Shown: positions 1 through 6,777 of the stretch, one piece after another | Position numbering within the stretch: position 1 is the stretch's first letter | How the letters are laid out: the number at the start of each line of letters is the position of its first letter | Assembly (NCBI GenBank): GCA_009827205.1 | Contig: WUAK01000042.1 | Span: 1 to 13,695, forward strand | Length of the DNA: 13,695 bases | DNA from: Phycisphaeraceae bacterium | GTDB taxonomy: Bacteria; Planctomycetota; Phycisphaerae; Phycisphaerales; UBA1924 | Direction: 5' to 3' | Notes under the pieces: generated by a model | Databases searched by the model: none | Told to the model about the DNA's origin: nothing | Seen by the model: only the letters and a program-made list of their open reading frames with translations | Translations under genes and position numbers: made by a program

Positions 1-2
1 GG

Positions 3-206
3 CTTGGCTGCTTCGGTGTCATCGTCGTCCTCGTCGGCGTCTTCTTCATCATCAAGAACCAACGCGAACAGCTCGATGAACGCATCGATGCGCTCGAGGA
101 GCAGGTTGTTCAGTTAGAAACCAAGATCGATCAGCAGCGCACCGTTCTCGACGGCATCGCGCTCGAGGTCGGGAGCGTGGTTGAAGTCGGCGGACCATCC
201 AACTAA
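3..206 (+). CDS. Membrane-anchored coiled-coil protein, C-terminal fragment
   Basis: The frame is open from the left edge and ends at TAA 204-206, giving 67 visible residues. It opens with a strongly hydrophobic stretch of about 16 residues (Leu, Val, Ile and Phe rich, visible residues 1-17), followed by a charged heptad-like segment (about residues 19-50, with Leu/Ile/Val at regular spacing among Glu, Gln, Asp and Arg). This is a membrane helix followed by a short coiled coil. The start lies outside the window, so the full length is unknown. A small single-pass protein whose coiled coil mediates oligomerisation is one possible reading. No family is recognised. It converges on the nitroreductase gene with a 35-base gap in which I see no clear terminator hairpin. 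Confidence 0.6.
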   Translation, partial: LGCFGVIVVLVGVFFIIKNQREQLDERIDALEEQVVQLETKIDQQRTVLDGIALEVGSVVEVGGPSN

Positions 207-241
207 TTCAGTTCGCGCTGGCTGACGTTGTGCTTGTTCGG

Positions 242-844
242 TCAGAAGCCGTTGTTGACAACAACCTCATCGAATGACAGCTGACCGGGCTTGGGCCAGG
301 CTTCTTTGATGCCCTTGCCGATCGAGATCATGGGGCCCATCACGTGGTCTTCGGGGAGGTTGATCAGTTCGGCGACCTTCTCGATCTCGAAACCGATCAT
401 CGGGCACGACTCGTAACCCATGGCCTTCGCCGAGAGCATGATGGTCATCATTGCCATCCCGATCGACCGCTGCGCCTCGTCGCGTTGGAGCCACTCGCGG
501 CCCTCGTGGAACGGGCCCATCCAGTTCACGAGCAGATCCGCGACCTCCGTCGGCGCGTTCTGCCAGTACCGCGATGGATCCTTCTGCCAGGCCTTGGTGT
601 CCGCGGTCATGATGATGAGGACCGAGGCCTCGGTCATCTGGGCCTGATCGTTGCCGACCTCGCGGATCTTCGTACGCAGCTCCGGGTCGCTGGCGACGAC
701 GAAGCGCCAGTGCTGGATATTGAACGACGTCGGTGCCTGCATCGCCGCCTCGAGGATCTTCCTCAGGTCCTCGTCGGGCATGACAAAGTCTTGGTCGTAC
801 GCCTTCATCGAGCGGCGGCCGTAAATCGCGTCGAAGGTGTCCAT
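242..844 (-). CDS. Nitroreductase-family FMN oxidoreductase
   Basis: A 200-residue flavoprotein of the nitroreductase superfamily, whose members usually bind FMN as homodimers and transfer hydride from NAD(P)H to nitro, quinone or related acceptors. The N-terminal Arg-Arg-Ser (residues 10-12) is the classic FMN-phosphate motif. Pro-Thr-Ser at 38-40, followed by Asn42, Gln44 and Trp46 ahead of a Phe-Val-Val strand, matches the usual second FMN motif. The MGYESCPMIGF stretch (142-152) and ISIGKG (173-178) correspond to the C-terminal core, and the length is typical. The ATG start is well supported by AGGAG at 850-854, five bases away. Upstream lies a long AT-rich gap, so it appears to be a single-gene unit. 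The substrate cannot be told from sequence. It could act in nitroaromatic or quinone reduction, or as a dehydrogenase of the same fold. Confidence 0.93.
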   Translation of the reverse strand: MDTFDAIYGRRSMKAYDQDFVMPDEDLRKILEAAMQAPTSFNIQHWRFVVASDPELRTKIREVGNDQAQMTEASVLIIMTADTKAWQKDPSRYWQNAPTEVADLLVNWMGPFHEGREWLQRDEAQRSIGMAMMTIMLSAKAMGYESCPMIGFEIEKVAELINLPEDHVMGPMISIGKGIKEAWPKPGQLSFDEVVVNNGF

Positions 845-948
845 GTCTGCTCCTAGTTAGGTTTCTACCGGATTGCTCTAAGCGAGCGTATCTAGAGCGA
901 AAGTAAAGTGCACGTTGATACGGACTAAAAGTCTGCAGTCATGACGAT

Positions 949-963
949 TGAAATAAAATTTCA
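949..963. promoter_or_regulatory. Short dyad, weak candidate operator
   Basis: TGAAAT-AAA-ATTTCA is a perfect inverted repeat with 6-base arms about 105 bases upstream of the nitroreductase start. In AT-rich sequence this could easily occur by chance. No known regulator is implied. Confidence 0.2.
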
Positions 964-1302
964 CTGGTAAGAGAGACTGATACATAATTAGTCATACAGC
1001 TTTCATCGTATCATTTGTCGAATTCTATAGATCTGCTACCAAGCACAGCACCCGTCAATTCGATGAGCGATACAGAAACATCGCCCCATAGTGTCCTGCA
1101 ACAAGTCATCATTTCGCAATACTTGAGCCCATGGCATACACGGAAGCCAACTGCCCACTACAGGGGATGTTCGTGCACGGCTTGAATCGCATTAGTGTGA
1201 TACCCCAGCGTATGGATTCAGGCTCAACGAGCTCAATATGTAAAAAAATGCAATCCCAATCTCGCTTTCTGCAATAATATTGATAGGAATCTGTTTATGC
1301 AT

Positions 1303-1319
1303 ACAGAATCCTGTTCTGT
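1303..1319. promoter_or_regulatory. Dyad ACAGAA-N5-TTCTGT upstream of the 2TM gene
   Basis: A perfect 6-base inverted repeat with a 5-base spacer, ending 40 bases before the GTG start at 1360. Its position fits an operator overlapping the promoter or the 5' leader. A TTGATA hexamer at 1280-1285 resembles a -35 element, but no good -10 follows at the right spacing. It does not match the SOS-box pattern CTGT-N8-ACAG. Confidence 0.3.
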
Positions 1320-1359
1320 GTCGGTCAATGGATTCTTGTCTGAAGGTGGAGAGTGAATT

Positions 1360-2439
1360 GTGCCTAGTAATATTTCAATAATACTTACGGTCGTGATTGG
1401 TATCTTTGTGGGATTAACGGCCCTCTTCATCAAAGCTATCATGGATCCTTCCGAGACATTCACATCTTGGCATTTGGCCGGAAGTATCGCGGTTGTTTTG
1501 ATCACAACTATACTTACGGTATCGATCCGGCTGTCGTATCACGTTCTATCTGAACTATGGATATTTACTGAGAGTGGGCTGCACATCCGGATTGATGAAA
1601 CAGACATGGATGTTCTCGCGGCGACAGTCGTTGCCAAACCCATCAGGAGCTTAGTAAGAGAGGTCATGAACAAGGCGAATAGTCCCTCCCAACAGCGTAC
1701 CGTTGCAAATGTGATCAAACTCCAGAGCGATCATCAGCGGAAACAGGCCGAGAATGAAGGGCGCATTCGATTATTTACTTTGGTCCCGATGCATCACGAT
1801 GCAGAAGACGCCGCTACCGAGACACAATGGGCCGACATCGGCACGCAAACATATCGAGCATTGCTGGACGAACTCAGGCCCGGTGACAAGGTGTATGCCA
1901 CCGCCTTTACAAACTCAAGATATTGGTGGGCCAGCGGGGTAGTTGGTGAGCCATTCTTCAACATCAATGCAGATGCAGCGTTCAGAAAGGTTGAACTCCA
2001 CCGGATATTTGGAGTGAATCACAGTACCTGGAACGCCGAATCGATCCCCAAGAGTGAGTGGGACGAAACGCCAAGTAAGAGAGAGATCATCGAACACAAC
2101 GCGAAGTTGCCCCATTCAGTGGTAAGCACAATCGATTACTCACTATTCGAAGACTCCGAATACAACTCCCTCGGTGCATCAGACATACGCGACATGATGA
2201 TTATCTGTGATGGAGACAAGCCGAAGATCGCGATCGAATGGGACGTCGATAAGCGTACAGGCAGCGTTGCCGGGGCGTACTTGATTTTCGGGGCGTCAGA
2301 ATTGGTGAAGTTGAAGACGGCGTATGACAAAATCAAGGCAAAGGCAACACTCGTAGAACTCGGTAATGATGTGACTCATTACTCTGAATATATTGAAGCC
2401 AAACAGGGTATGGCCGAGACGCTTTCAAATGCGGGATAA
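1360..2439 (+). CDS. Two-transmembrane protein with putative PLD-like (HKD-less) domain
   Basis: 359 residues from a GTG start preceded by GGTGGAG at 1345-1351, with GGAG eight bases before the start. Two N-terminal membrane helices are clear (about residues 5-27 and 38-60), followed by a polar, probably helical linker (about 75-135) and a soluble domain (about 136-330). In that domain, 174-217 (GDKVYATAF, then a Trp-Trp pair, then a segment with Asn201, Asn203 and RKVELHRIFGV) and 272-327 (a DMMIICDGDKP strand, later VAGAYLIFGASELV and a helix) resemble by eye the phospholipase-D-like domains found in some bacterial sensory and regulatory proteins. The consensus HxK(x4)D catalytic motif is absent, so enzymatic activity is doubtful; a membrane-tethered sensor or effector is a guess. 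Its composition (about 47% GC in one sampled line) is lower than in the flanking metabolic genes. The last 15 bases overlap the end of the convergent ATP-grasp gene. The family is not firmly recognised. Confidence 0.85.
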   Translation: MPSNISIILTVVIGIFVGLTALFIKAIMDPSETFTSWHLAGSIAVVLITTILTVSIRLSYHVLSELWIFTESGLHIRIDETDMDVLAATVVAKPIRSLVREVMNKANSPSQQRTVANVIKLQSDHQRKQAENEGRIRLFTLVPMHHDAEDAATETQWADIGTQTYRALLDELRPGDKVYATAFTNSRYWWASGVVGEPFFNINADAAFRKVELHRIFGVNHSTWNAESIPKSEWDETPSKREIIEHNAKLPHSVVSTIDYSLFEDSEYNSLGASDIRDMMIICDGDKPKIAIEWDVDKRTGSVAGAYLIFGASELVKLKTAYDKIKAKATLVELGNDVTHYSEYIEAKQGMAETLSNAG

Positions 2440-3288
2440 GATGGCATCAGCGAATCTCGCAGTCGCCGATTTGTCCATATCGAGAAAGAGGCAGGGCTCG
2501 ACCAATTCGATCTCAATAATCTTTGGAGTGGAATCAAGCTGAATAAGATCGACGCGTGCATAGCACGCCTCCTCTGCGTCCATATGGCGGATGGCCTCTC
2601 GAGACACATCAAGTTCAGTATCACTTGGTTTATAAACTTCCTCTGAACCGCCGTGAAAGTATTGGCTTCGAATGTCGCCTTCTGCGGGTACTTTGCGGAC
2701 CGCATGACTGAACACATTGTCGAAATAGATCAATGAGGCTTCGCCATCTTGACGAATTGACGGAATGAAGGGTTGAAGAATTACAGGCAGGGCGTCTTTG
2801 TATTCTTCTGCAATGTCCGTGGGCACGGCTCGAGATACCATGCGCAGACCCTCTGCAGAGGCCCCCAACTCGGGCTTGATTATTACTCCCTGTTCCCAAT
2901 CCTGTATCGCTTCATCGATCCTTCCAGGTAGGCTTTCAAGATTCGTGACGGGTCTAGATTCAATCAGAAAAGGATTGGATTTGTCGTAGAGATACCTCTT
3001 CGACATACTCCGTTGAATCAGTTCGAGAGGATTGATCAACTGACTGCACTCGTCGACATGCTCTAGCCACGATTTGAACGCCTCGATGTGGCGCTGATAG
3101 TCCCAAGTTGATTTAATGACAACCGCATCGAAACGGGCCCAGTCGATGGTCTCATCGTTCCAAATTACTGGCACAGCTTTCCACCCTCGATTATCTAACT
3201 CGTCGAGAATAGAACGATCATGCTCAGGCAGGTAGATCTCTGCCCTGCTTGTTGCAAAGGCAATGTTACCTGTATTGGCTCGGCTCAC
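2425..3288 (-). CDS. ATP-grasp ligase, DcsG/RimK-like
   Basis: A 287-residue ATP-grasp enzyme. The N-terminal domain carries an AVVIKSTWDYQ stretch (55-65), typical of the group that includes the D-cycloserine cyclo-ligase DcsG and many uncharacterised glutathione-synthetase-like proteins. The ATP-binding part has VIIKPELGASAEG (135-147, Lys138 and a flexible loop), LQPFIPSI with Glu183, SHAVRKVP (194-201), GGSEE after GDIRSQYF, ARVDLI (244-249) and the metal-binding end IEIELVEPCLFLD (258-270). These enzymes activate a carboxylate as acyl-phosphate and join it to an amine or similar nucleophile; the substrate here is unknown. It starts at GTG 3286-3288, overlapping the hpd TGA as GTGA, so translation is probably coupled to hpd. 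A G-run lies just before the start. GC is about 47-48% in two sampled lines, against 62% sampled in hpd, which hints at separate origins. Its 3' end overlaps the convergent 2TM gene by 15 bases. Confidence 0.9.
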   Translation of the reverse strand: MSRANTGNIAFATSRAEIYLPEHDRSILDELDNRGWKAVPVIWNDETIDWARFDAVVIKSTWDYQRHIEAFKSWLEHVDECSQLINPLELIQRSMSKRYLYDKSNPFLIESRPVTNLESLPGRIDEAIQDWEQGVIIKPELGASAEGLRMVSRAVPTDIAEEYKDALPVILQPFIPSIRQDGEASLIYFDNVFSHAVRKVPAEGDIRSQYFHGGSEEVYKPSDTELDVSREAIRHMDAEEACYARVDLIQLDSTPKIIEIELVEPCLFLDMDKSATARFADAILSRI

Positions 3289-4478
3289 AGATTCCCCCGC
3301 CTCTCCTGCTCCAGCTCCAACGCCTCGAACAGCGCCTTGAAGTTGCCCTTGCCGAAGCTCTGGCTGCCGTGGCGGCTGATGATCTCGAAGAACAAAGTCG
3401 GGCGGTCCTGCAGGGGCTTGGTGAAGAGCTGAAGCAGGTAGCCCTCGTCGTCGGCGTCCACGAGGATTCCCAGATCCTTGATCATCTCGTGGTCTTCCTT
3501 GACGGGCTCGTGGCCGTTCTCGGTCAGCATCTTGTTGACGCGGCCCCAGACCTGCTCGTAGTACGTATCGGGCAGGCTCAGGAAGTCGACGCCCCGGTTG
3601 CGGAGCGCAGCGACCGACGCGAGCTCGTCATCAGTTCGCAGGGCCAGGTGCTGAACGCCCGGGGTCATGTCGTGCCACTCGAGGTACTCGAGGATCTGGC
3701 TCTTCTTCTTGCCCTCGGCGGGTTCGTTGATGGGCATCTTGATGAGGTGGTTACCCGAGGCCATCACCTTGGACATGAGCGCCGAGTACTCGGTCGAGAT
3801 GTCCGCATCATCGAAGTGCTTGAACATCTTGAATTCCATGACGTTCTCATACCACTCGACCCAGTAGTTCATTTTGCCCTCTTCGACGTTGCCCACGCAG
3901 TGGTCGACGTACTTGAGGCCCGCAGGGTTCTTGCGGTTGTATTCGTTGACGGGCGAGTCGATGGGCTTGAAGGTGGGCATGAAGGGCGCGCCCTTCTTGA
4001 TGCTGGGCAGGTCGTAGCTGCCGGTCCGGCTGACGAACGTGTGGATCGCGCGGCCGTAGGTCTTGATCGATGCGACGGTGACCGTGCCTGTCTCGTCGCT
4101 GAGCGTACGTGGATCCTGCGCGGACTCGGCGCCGTTGGCGACCGCCGCCTTCCAGCTCTTCTCTGCGTCGAAGACGGTCAGCGCGATGTCCTTGACCCCG
4201 TCGCCGTAGAGCTTGATCTCCTCGGCGGCGGGGTGGTCCTTGGTGAGCGGGGTGGTGAGCAGGAGTCGGATGTTGCCCTGCGTGAGCAGGTAGTCGGCTT
4301 CCTCGCGGGAACCGGTCGTCAGGTCGGCGACCTGGCTGATCTCGAAGCCGAAGGTGTGGGCGTAGAAGTAGGCCGCCTGCTTGGCGTTGCCTACATAGAA
4401 GCGAACGTGATCAACGTCGATGAGCGCAAGGGGATCCGTTGCCAGCTGCTGGCTGGACTGTGTCGCGGCGGTGGTCAC
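3285..4478 (-). CDS. hpd: 4-hydroxyphenylpyruvate dioxygenase
   Basis: Converts 4-hydroxyphenylpyruvate and O2 to homogentisate and CO2 with non-haem Fe(II), in tyrosine catabolism and as the entry to homogentisate-derived compounds. From the start chosen here it has 397 residues, within the family range. Two vicinal-oxygen-chelate halves are visible. The three iron ligands are in place: His193 (VDHCVGNVE), His277 (GVQHLAL) and Glu365 (FFEIISRHG). The conserved EYSALMSKV, INEPAEGKKKSQI, DGYLLQ-type and GKGNFKALFEA stretches match actinobacterial HPPD by memory. I place the start at GTG 4476-4478 because GGAGA lies seven bases upstream (4486-4490). An in-frame TTG at 4583 would add 35 residues, but it lacks such a site and the extra sequence is not HPPD-like. 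The TGA overlaps the GTG of the ATP-grasp gene. No hmgA or other tyrosine-pathway gene is in view. Confidence 0.96.
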   Translation of the reverse strand: MTTAATQSSQQLATDPLALIDVDHVRFYVGNAKQAAYFYAHTFGFEISQVADLTTGSREEADYLLTQGNIRLLLTTPLTKDHPAAEEIKLYGDGVKDIALTVFDAEKSWKAAVANGAESAQDPRTLSDETGTVTVASIKTYGRAIHTFVSRTGSYDLPSIKKGAPFMPTFKPIDSPVNEYNRKNPAGLKYVDHCVGNVEEGKMNYWVEWYENVMEFKMFKHFDDADISTEYSALMSKVMASGNHLIKMPINEPAEGKKKSQILEYLEWHDMTPGVQHLALRTDDELASVAALRNRGVDFLSLPDTYYEQVWGRVNKMLTENGHEPVKEDHEMIKDLGILVDADDEGYLLQLFTKPLQDRPTLFFEIISRHGSQSFGKGNFKALFEALELEQERRGNL

Positions 4479-4485
4479 TTCGATG

Positions 4486-4490
4486 TCTCC
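4486..4490 (-). promoter_or_regulatory. Ribosome-binding site deciding the hpd GTG start
   Basis: The minus strand reads GGAGA, then seven bases, then GTG at 4478. It is the only good site near the 5' end of the gene, and it selects this start over the in-frame TTG at 4583. Confidence 0.6.
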
Positions 4491-4526
4491 AAATCTTGGG
4501 CGGATAAAGGGAGCCCAGGTCCCGCA

Positions 4527-4537
4527 GTACATTGTAC
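4527..4537 (-). promoter_or_regulatory. Candidate hpd promoter -10 inside a small palindrome
   Basis: The minus strand reads TACAAT at 4536-4531, five of six matches to the -10 consensus and about 50 bases upstream of the hpd start. It sits inside the palindrome GTACA-T-TGTAC (4527-4537). The best upstream -35 match is only GTGACC with a 19-base spacer, so this is weak. The palindrome could instead be an operator for hpd. Confidence 0.3.
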
Positions 4538-4654
4538 GCGATGAATTGGGACTCAGGTCACGGTTCTGGACCGGCAAAGTCAAGATTTGACGATCGGCTC
4601 GGCCTTTTCGTAGTGGTCAGTAAAGGGCCTTAGGAGGGCGGAATCGAGCGCAAC

Positions 4655-4680
4655 AAAAAGCGGGGGCCTGAAGCCCCCGC
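4655..4680 (-). terminator. Intrinsic terminator after the Bax1-I gene
   Basis: On the minus strand, GCGGGGGC - TTCAG - GCCCCCGC forms a perfect 8-base-pair GC stem with a 5-base loop, followed directly by TTTTTG. It lies 28 bases after the TAA of the Bax1-I gene and upstream of hpd, so it separates the two transcription units. Confidence 0.9.
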
Positions 4681-4708
4681 TCGTGCGTTCAGGTTGTCTG
4701 CTTTAGGC

Positions 4709-5512
4709 TTACTCGGATTTGAGCTTTGCGAGCAGCTTGAGGATTTCGATGTAGAGCCAGACGACGGTGGTCAGGATGCCGAAGGCACCGATCCACTCGT
4801 AGTACTTGGGCAGCCCGCGCTGGACACCGTCGTCGATGAATCGGAAGTCGAGCAGGAGCATGATCGAGGCGAGCACGACGACGAAGATGCTGAATCCGAT
4901 ACCAATAGGGCCGTCCATGTAGTCGACGCGTGGAATCGTGCCGGCTCCAAAGATCATGTTCACGATGAACGACGCGAGGTAGTAGAACATCACGCCGGCG
5001 ACCATGACACCCACGACCTTGGTGGCAAAGTTGCCAAGCCGGAGCACACCAGAGGCGTACCCGAAAAGCATGGCGCCTGTGATCGCAAGGCTAAGTCCGG
5101 CGGCTTGGCCGATCATGGTGTAAGCAGCGGTATCACCCCCAACCTTGCTCGCAAGGGGCGAGTAGAAAACTATCGCGACAGAGATCGCTGCGACAAACAA
5201 GCCTTCTGAGAACGCAAAGATCGGGACCACGAAGGACGAGATCTGAGGCTTCTTGAGCATGATGATGGACGCGACCAGGCCGCCGATGAGTGAACCGATC
5301 ATCGTCGGCATGATCAGGCCTGGGTTGTTTCGGTACATATTGAAGCTAAACGCCGCGGTGACGATGGTGATCGCCAGCAGGTAGAGGGTCTTCCACGCTG
5401 TGCCCTGGACACTCATGGTCTTGGGTTTGCTTTGGGCACTGCTTAGGGCGCCCATCCAAGACGGGGCCTCCTGATAGGTCGAGCTGTTGAAAACCGGATT
5501 GCTTGTCCGCAT
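4709..5512 (-). CDS. Bax inhibitor-1/YccA family membrane protein
   Basis: 267 residues with a soluble N-terminal tail of about 40 residues and seven predicted membrane helices (about 41-58, 64-85, 92-117, 130-152, 163-188, 201-222, 239-263). The start MRTSNPVF, the SVQGTAWKTL entry into helix 1, the LLLDFRFIDDGV segment (219-230) and YYEWIGAFGILTTVVWLYIEIL (238-258) are characteristic of the bacterial YbhL/YccA-like branch of the Bax inhibitor-1 family. Relatives such as BsYetJ are pH-dependent calcium leak channels that use paired acidic residues; Asp222 and Glu239 are candidates here. AGGAG at 5522-5526, nine bases upstream, supports the ATG. It is a single-gene unit closed by a strong terminator. 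Its function in this organism (ion leak, stress or membrane proteostasis) is inferred from the family only. Confidence 0.93.
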   Translation of the reverse strand: MRTSNPVFNSSTYQEAPSWMGALSSAQSKPKTMSVQGTAWKTLYLLAITIVTAAFSFNMYRNNPGLIMPTMIGSLIGGLVASIIMLKKPQISSFVVPIFAFSEGLFVAAISVAIVFYSPLASKVGGDTAAYTMIGQAAGLSLAITGAMLFGYASGVLRLGNFATKVVGVMVAGVMFYYLASFIVNMIFGAGTIPRVDYMDGPIGIGFSIFVVVLASIMLLLDFRFIDDGVQRGLPKYYEWIGAFGILTTVVWLYIEILKLLAKLKSE

Positions 5513-5903
5513 CGCGGGCTACTCCTGTGTCATGTTGAGCCGTACGGGCTCGTGGTTGCAGAGTGTAAATCTCCCACCCTGTATCGGTCTTATTTGTTCC
5601 CAGCGAATCACAGTTTCTGTTCGGATTTCTGACACCCTGGCACAAATCCGACGGGGGAGTTCCGAGATTTCATGCGATCCTGATCTCTCAGGCCTGCTTT
5701 TGAAACATCAGGCCCTTGTTTGGGTAGGGTGGGACTTTCCAGCAGAGACCACGTGAGCGCCGATGGATAGACTTGGGGCCCAGCGTCGGACGCGCGGCCC
5801 GACACCATGGATGAGTTCGCTTTGTGCGGACGTCGGGTTCGCAAGTTACGATCGGAGAAGCGGAACGGAGTTCCTGCCGATCGGACGTCGGAGATTCGCC
5901 TTC
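5513..5903. other. Divergent intergenic region, no gene seen
   Basis: About 390 bases between the Bax1-I start (-) and the kinase-like gene start (+). A frame in phase with the kinase-like gene is open from 5763, but its translation is Arg-rich, low in protein-like character and has no ribosome-binding site. The region must hold both promoters. A long dyad at 5621-5651 and a weaker GGCCTG...CAGGCC pair (about 5691-5714, 12-base loop) are the only structures I see. Confidence 0.5.
5621..5651. promoter_or_regulatory. Inverted repeat TCGGATTT-N15-AAATCCGA
   Basis: A perfect inverted repeat with 8-base arms and a 15-base spacer, lying between two divergent genes about 110 bases upstream of the Bax1-I start and 250 upstream of the kinase-like start. 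The 23-base centre-to-centre distance (about two helix turns) fits a dimeric regulator better than an RNA terminator, and no T-run follows. No known regulator is identified. Confidence 0.35.
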
Positions 5904-6749
5904 ATGAGCAGGACTGCTCCTGATACTGACACAAAGCCCCGCACTGCCTCACTTGCTTTCGGGCCTTACGAGCTCGTGCGAGAGCTGCGCCCCTCTGGAG
6001 CGATCGAGCGCCACCTCGCTCTTCACCCCGAGCTGCTGACGCACCACGTCGCTTACCGCTTCCGCTTTGGAGCAACCAAGGCCGAGCGTCGCCGCTTCCT
6101 CGATGCAGTTGAGAAGGCCGCGGCTCTGAACATCCCGCACACTCTCCGCGTTGAGCAGTTCTCGCTAGCGACTCCGACGGAGGCGTGGGTGATCTCGCCC
6201 TATACAGGAAACCACGACGGCCTGATGCTGCTGAGCGACCTGCTCGCGGTGAAGGGCGGTCAGATGGAGTCGCTCGAAGTCACACGCGTGCTCAGTCAGC
6301 TTCTCGAAGCAATCGCAGAAGCCCACGACGAGGGCGTTATTCATGGACCGCTCTCGATCAATGAGATCCATGTTGACCGCAGCGGTTCGCTCGACATCGA
6401 GCTTTACGGTGTGAAAGCCGCGATCATCGATGATTATGACAGCGAAGAGCTCGCCCGCGAGGAACTGCGCTCGATCGTGTCTCTCGCGTATCACCTGTTG
6501 ACCGGCGTGGCTGCAGACAACGAGATGTACATCGAGCCGACCAAGCTCGTTACCAAGCTCGATACGCAGTGGGACGCGTTCTTTGCTGATGGCCTCGACC
6601 CGGCCGCTGGGTTCGAGAGTGCGTCTGAGGTATTGGCCGCTGTACCTGGCCGCCGGACGACACCGAGCACGCCCGAAATCAAAACCCGCAACGTCACATC
6701 GTTTGGGTTTGGGCGAAAGAAGAAATCGCAGGCCGATCAGGCCCGCTGA
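5904..6749 (+). CDS. Protein-kinase-fold protein, probable pseudokinase
   Basis: 281 residues from ATG 5904, chosen because GGAG at 5890-5893 precedes it by ten bases and the kinase-like domain begins soon after (about residue 19, FGPYELVREL). The order of elements follows a Hanks-type Ser/Thr kinase: VAYRF (49-53) where VAIK is expected, AWVISPY (94-100) as the hinge region, LSQLLEAIAEAHDEGVIHG (130-148) as the helix before the catalytic loop, HGPLSINEIHVD (147-158) where HRDLKPxNI is expected, IELYG (165-169) in place of DFG, then a C-lobe helix with LRSIVSLAYHLLTG (188-201). The catalytic Lys, the HRD Asp and the DFG Asp are all replaced, so phosphotransfer is unlikely. A basic tail ends the protein with no membrane helix. 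A regulatory or scaffold role is an inference. It converges on the HEAT-repeat gene 28 bases away. Confidence 0.82.
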   Translation: MSRTAPDTDTKPRTASLAFGPYELVRELRPSGAIERHLALHPELLTHHVAYRFRFGATKAERRRFLDAVEKAAALNIPHTLRVEQFSLATPTEAWVISPYTGNHDGLMLLSDLLAVKGGQMESLEVTRVLSQLLEAIAEAHDEGVIHGPLSINEIHVDRSGSLDIELYGVKAAIIDDYDSEELAREELRSIVSLAYHLLTGVAADNEMYIEPTKLVTKLDTQWDAFFADGLDPAAGFESASEVLAAVPGRRTTPSTPEIKTRNVTSFGFGRKKKSQADQAR

Positions 6750-6777
6750 GTTCTGATGTATTGAATAACTTGGTTGC

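Larger units (their letters stand above)
845..1359. other. Gene-free AT-rich region between divergent genes
   Basis: About 515 bases separate the divergent nitroreductase and two-membrane-helix genes. A hand count of 961-1020 gives 37% GC and of 1261-1320 gives 38%, well below the flanking genes. No reading frame here has a convincing ribosome-binding site or protein-like composition. It must hold promoters for both flanking genes, but I cannot name convincing -35/-10 pairs. Two short dyads are visible: TGAAAT-AAA-ATTTCA at 949-963 and ACAGAA-TCCTG-TTCTGT at 1303-1319. The base composition is compatible with acquired DNA or with decayed sequence. Confidence 0.6.

Noticed and set aside
344..856. 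170-codon plus-strand frame opposite the nitroreductase
   Set aside because: Arg/Leu/Asp-rich antisense shadow of a gene with clear motifs and a ribosome-binding site.
1303..1319. SOS (LexA) box reading of the dyad
   Set aside because: The arms ACAGAA/TTCTGT are in the opposite order to the CTGT-N8-ACAG box and have a 5-base spacer.
1233..1505. 90-codon minus-strand frame across the start of the 2TM gene
   Set aside because: It is the antisense of the membrane-helix coding region plus AT-rich intergenic sequence, with no ribosome-binding site noted.
3249..4544. Long open frame of 431 codons on the plus strand opposite hpd
   Set aside because: It is antisense to the strongly supported hpd gene. 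Its translation is a repetitive Val/Leu/Glu/Asp/Arg-rich sequence of the kind produced by the complement of a GC-rich gene, with no recognisable motif.
4479..4583. Extended hpd N-terminus from TTG 4583
   Set aside because: The extra 35 residues are not HPPD-like, and GGAGA lies correctly before the GTG at 4478.
4694..5209. 171-codon plus-strand frame opposite the Bax1-I gene
   Set aside because: Asp/Glu/His-rich antisense shadow of a seven-helix membrane protein gene.
5763..5903. Upstream extension of the kinase-like gene by 47 residues
   Set aside because: Arg-rich, not domain-like, and no ribosome-binding site at ATG 5763; the ATG at 5904 is better placed.
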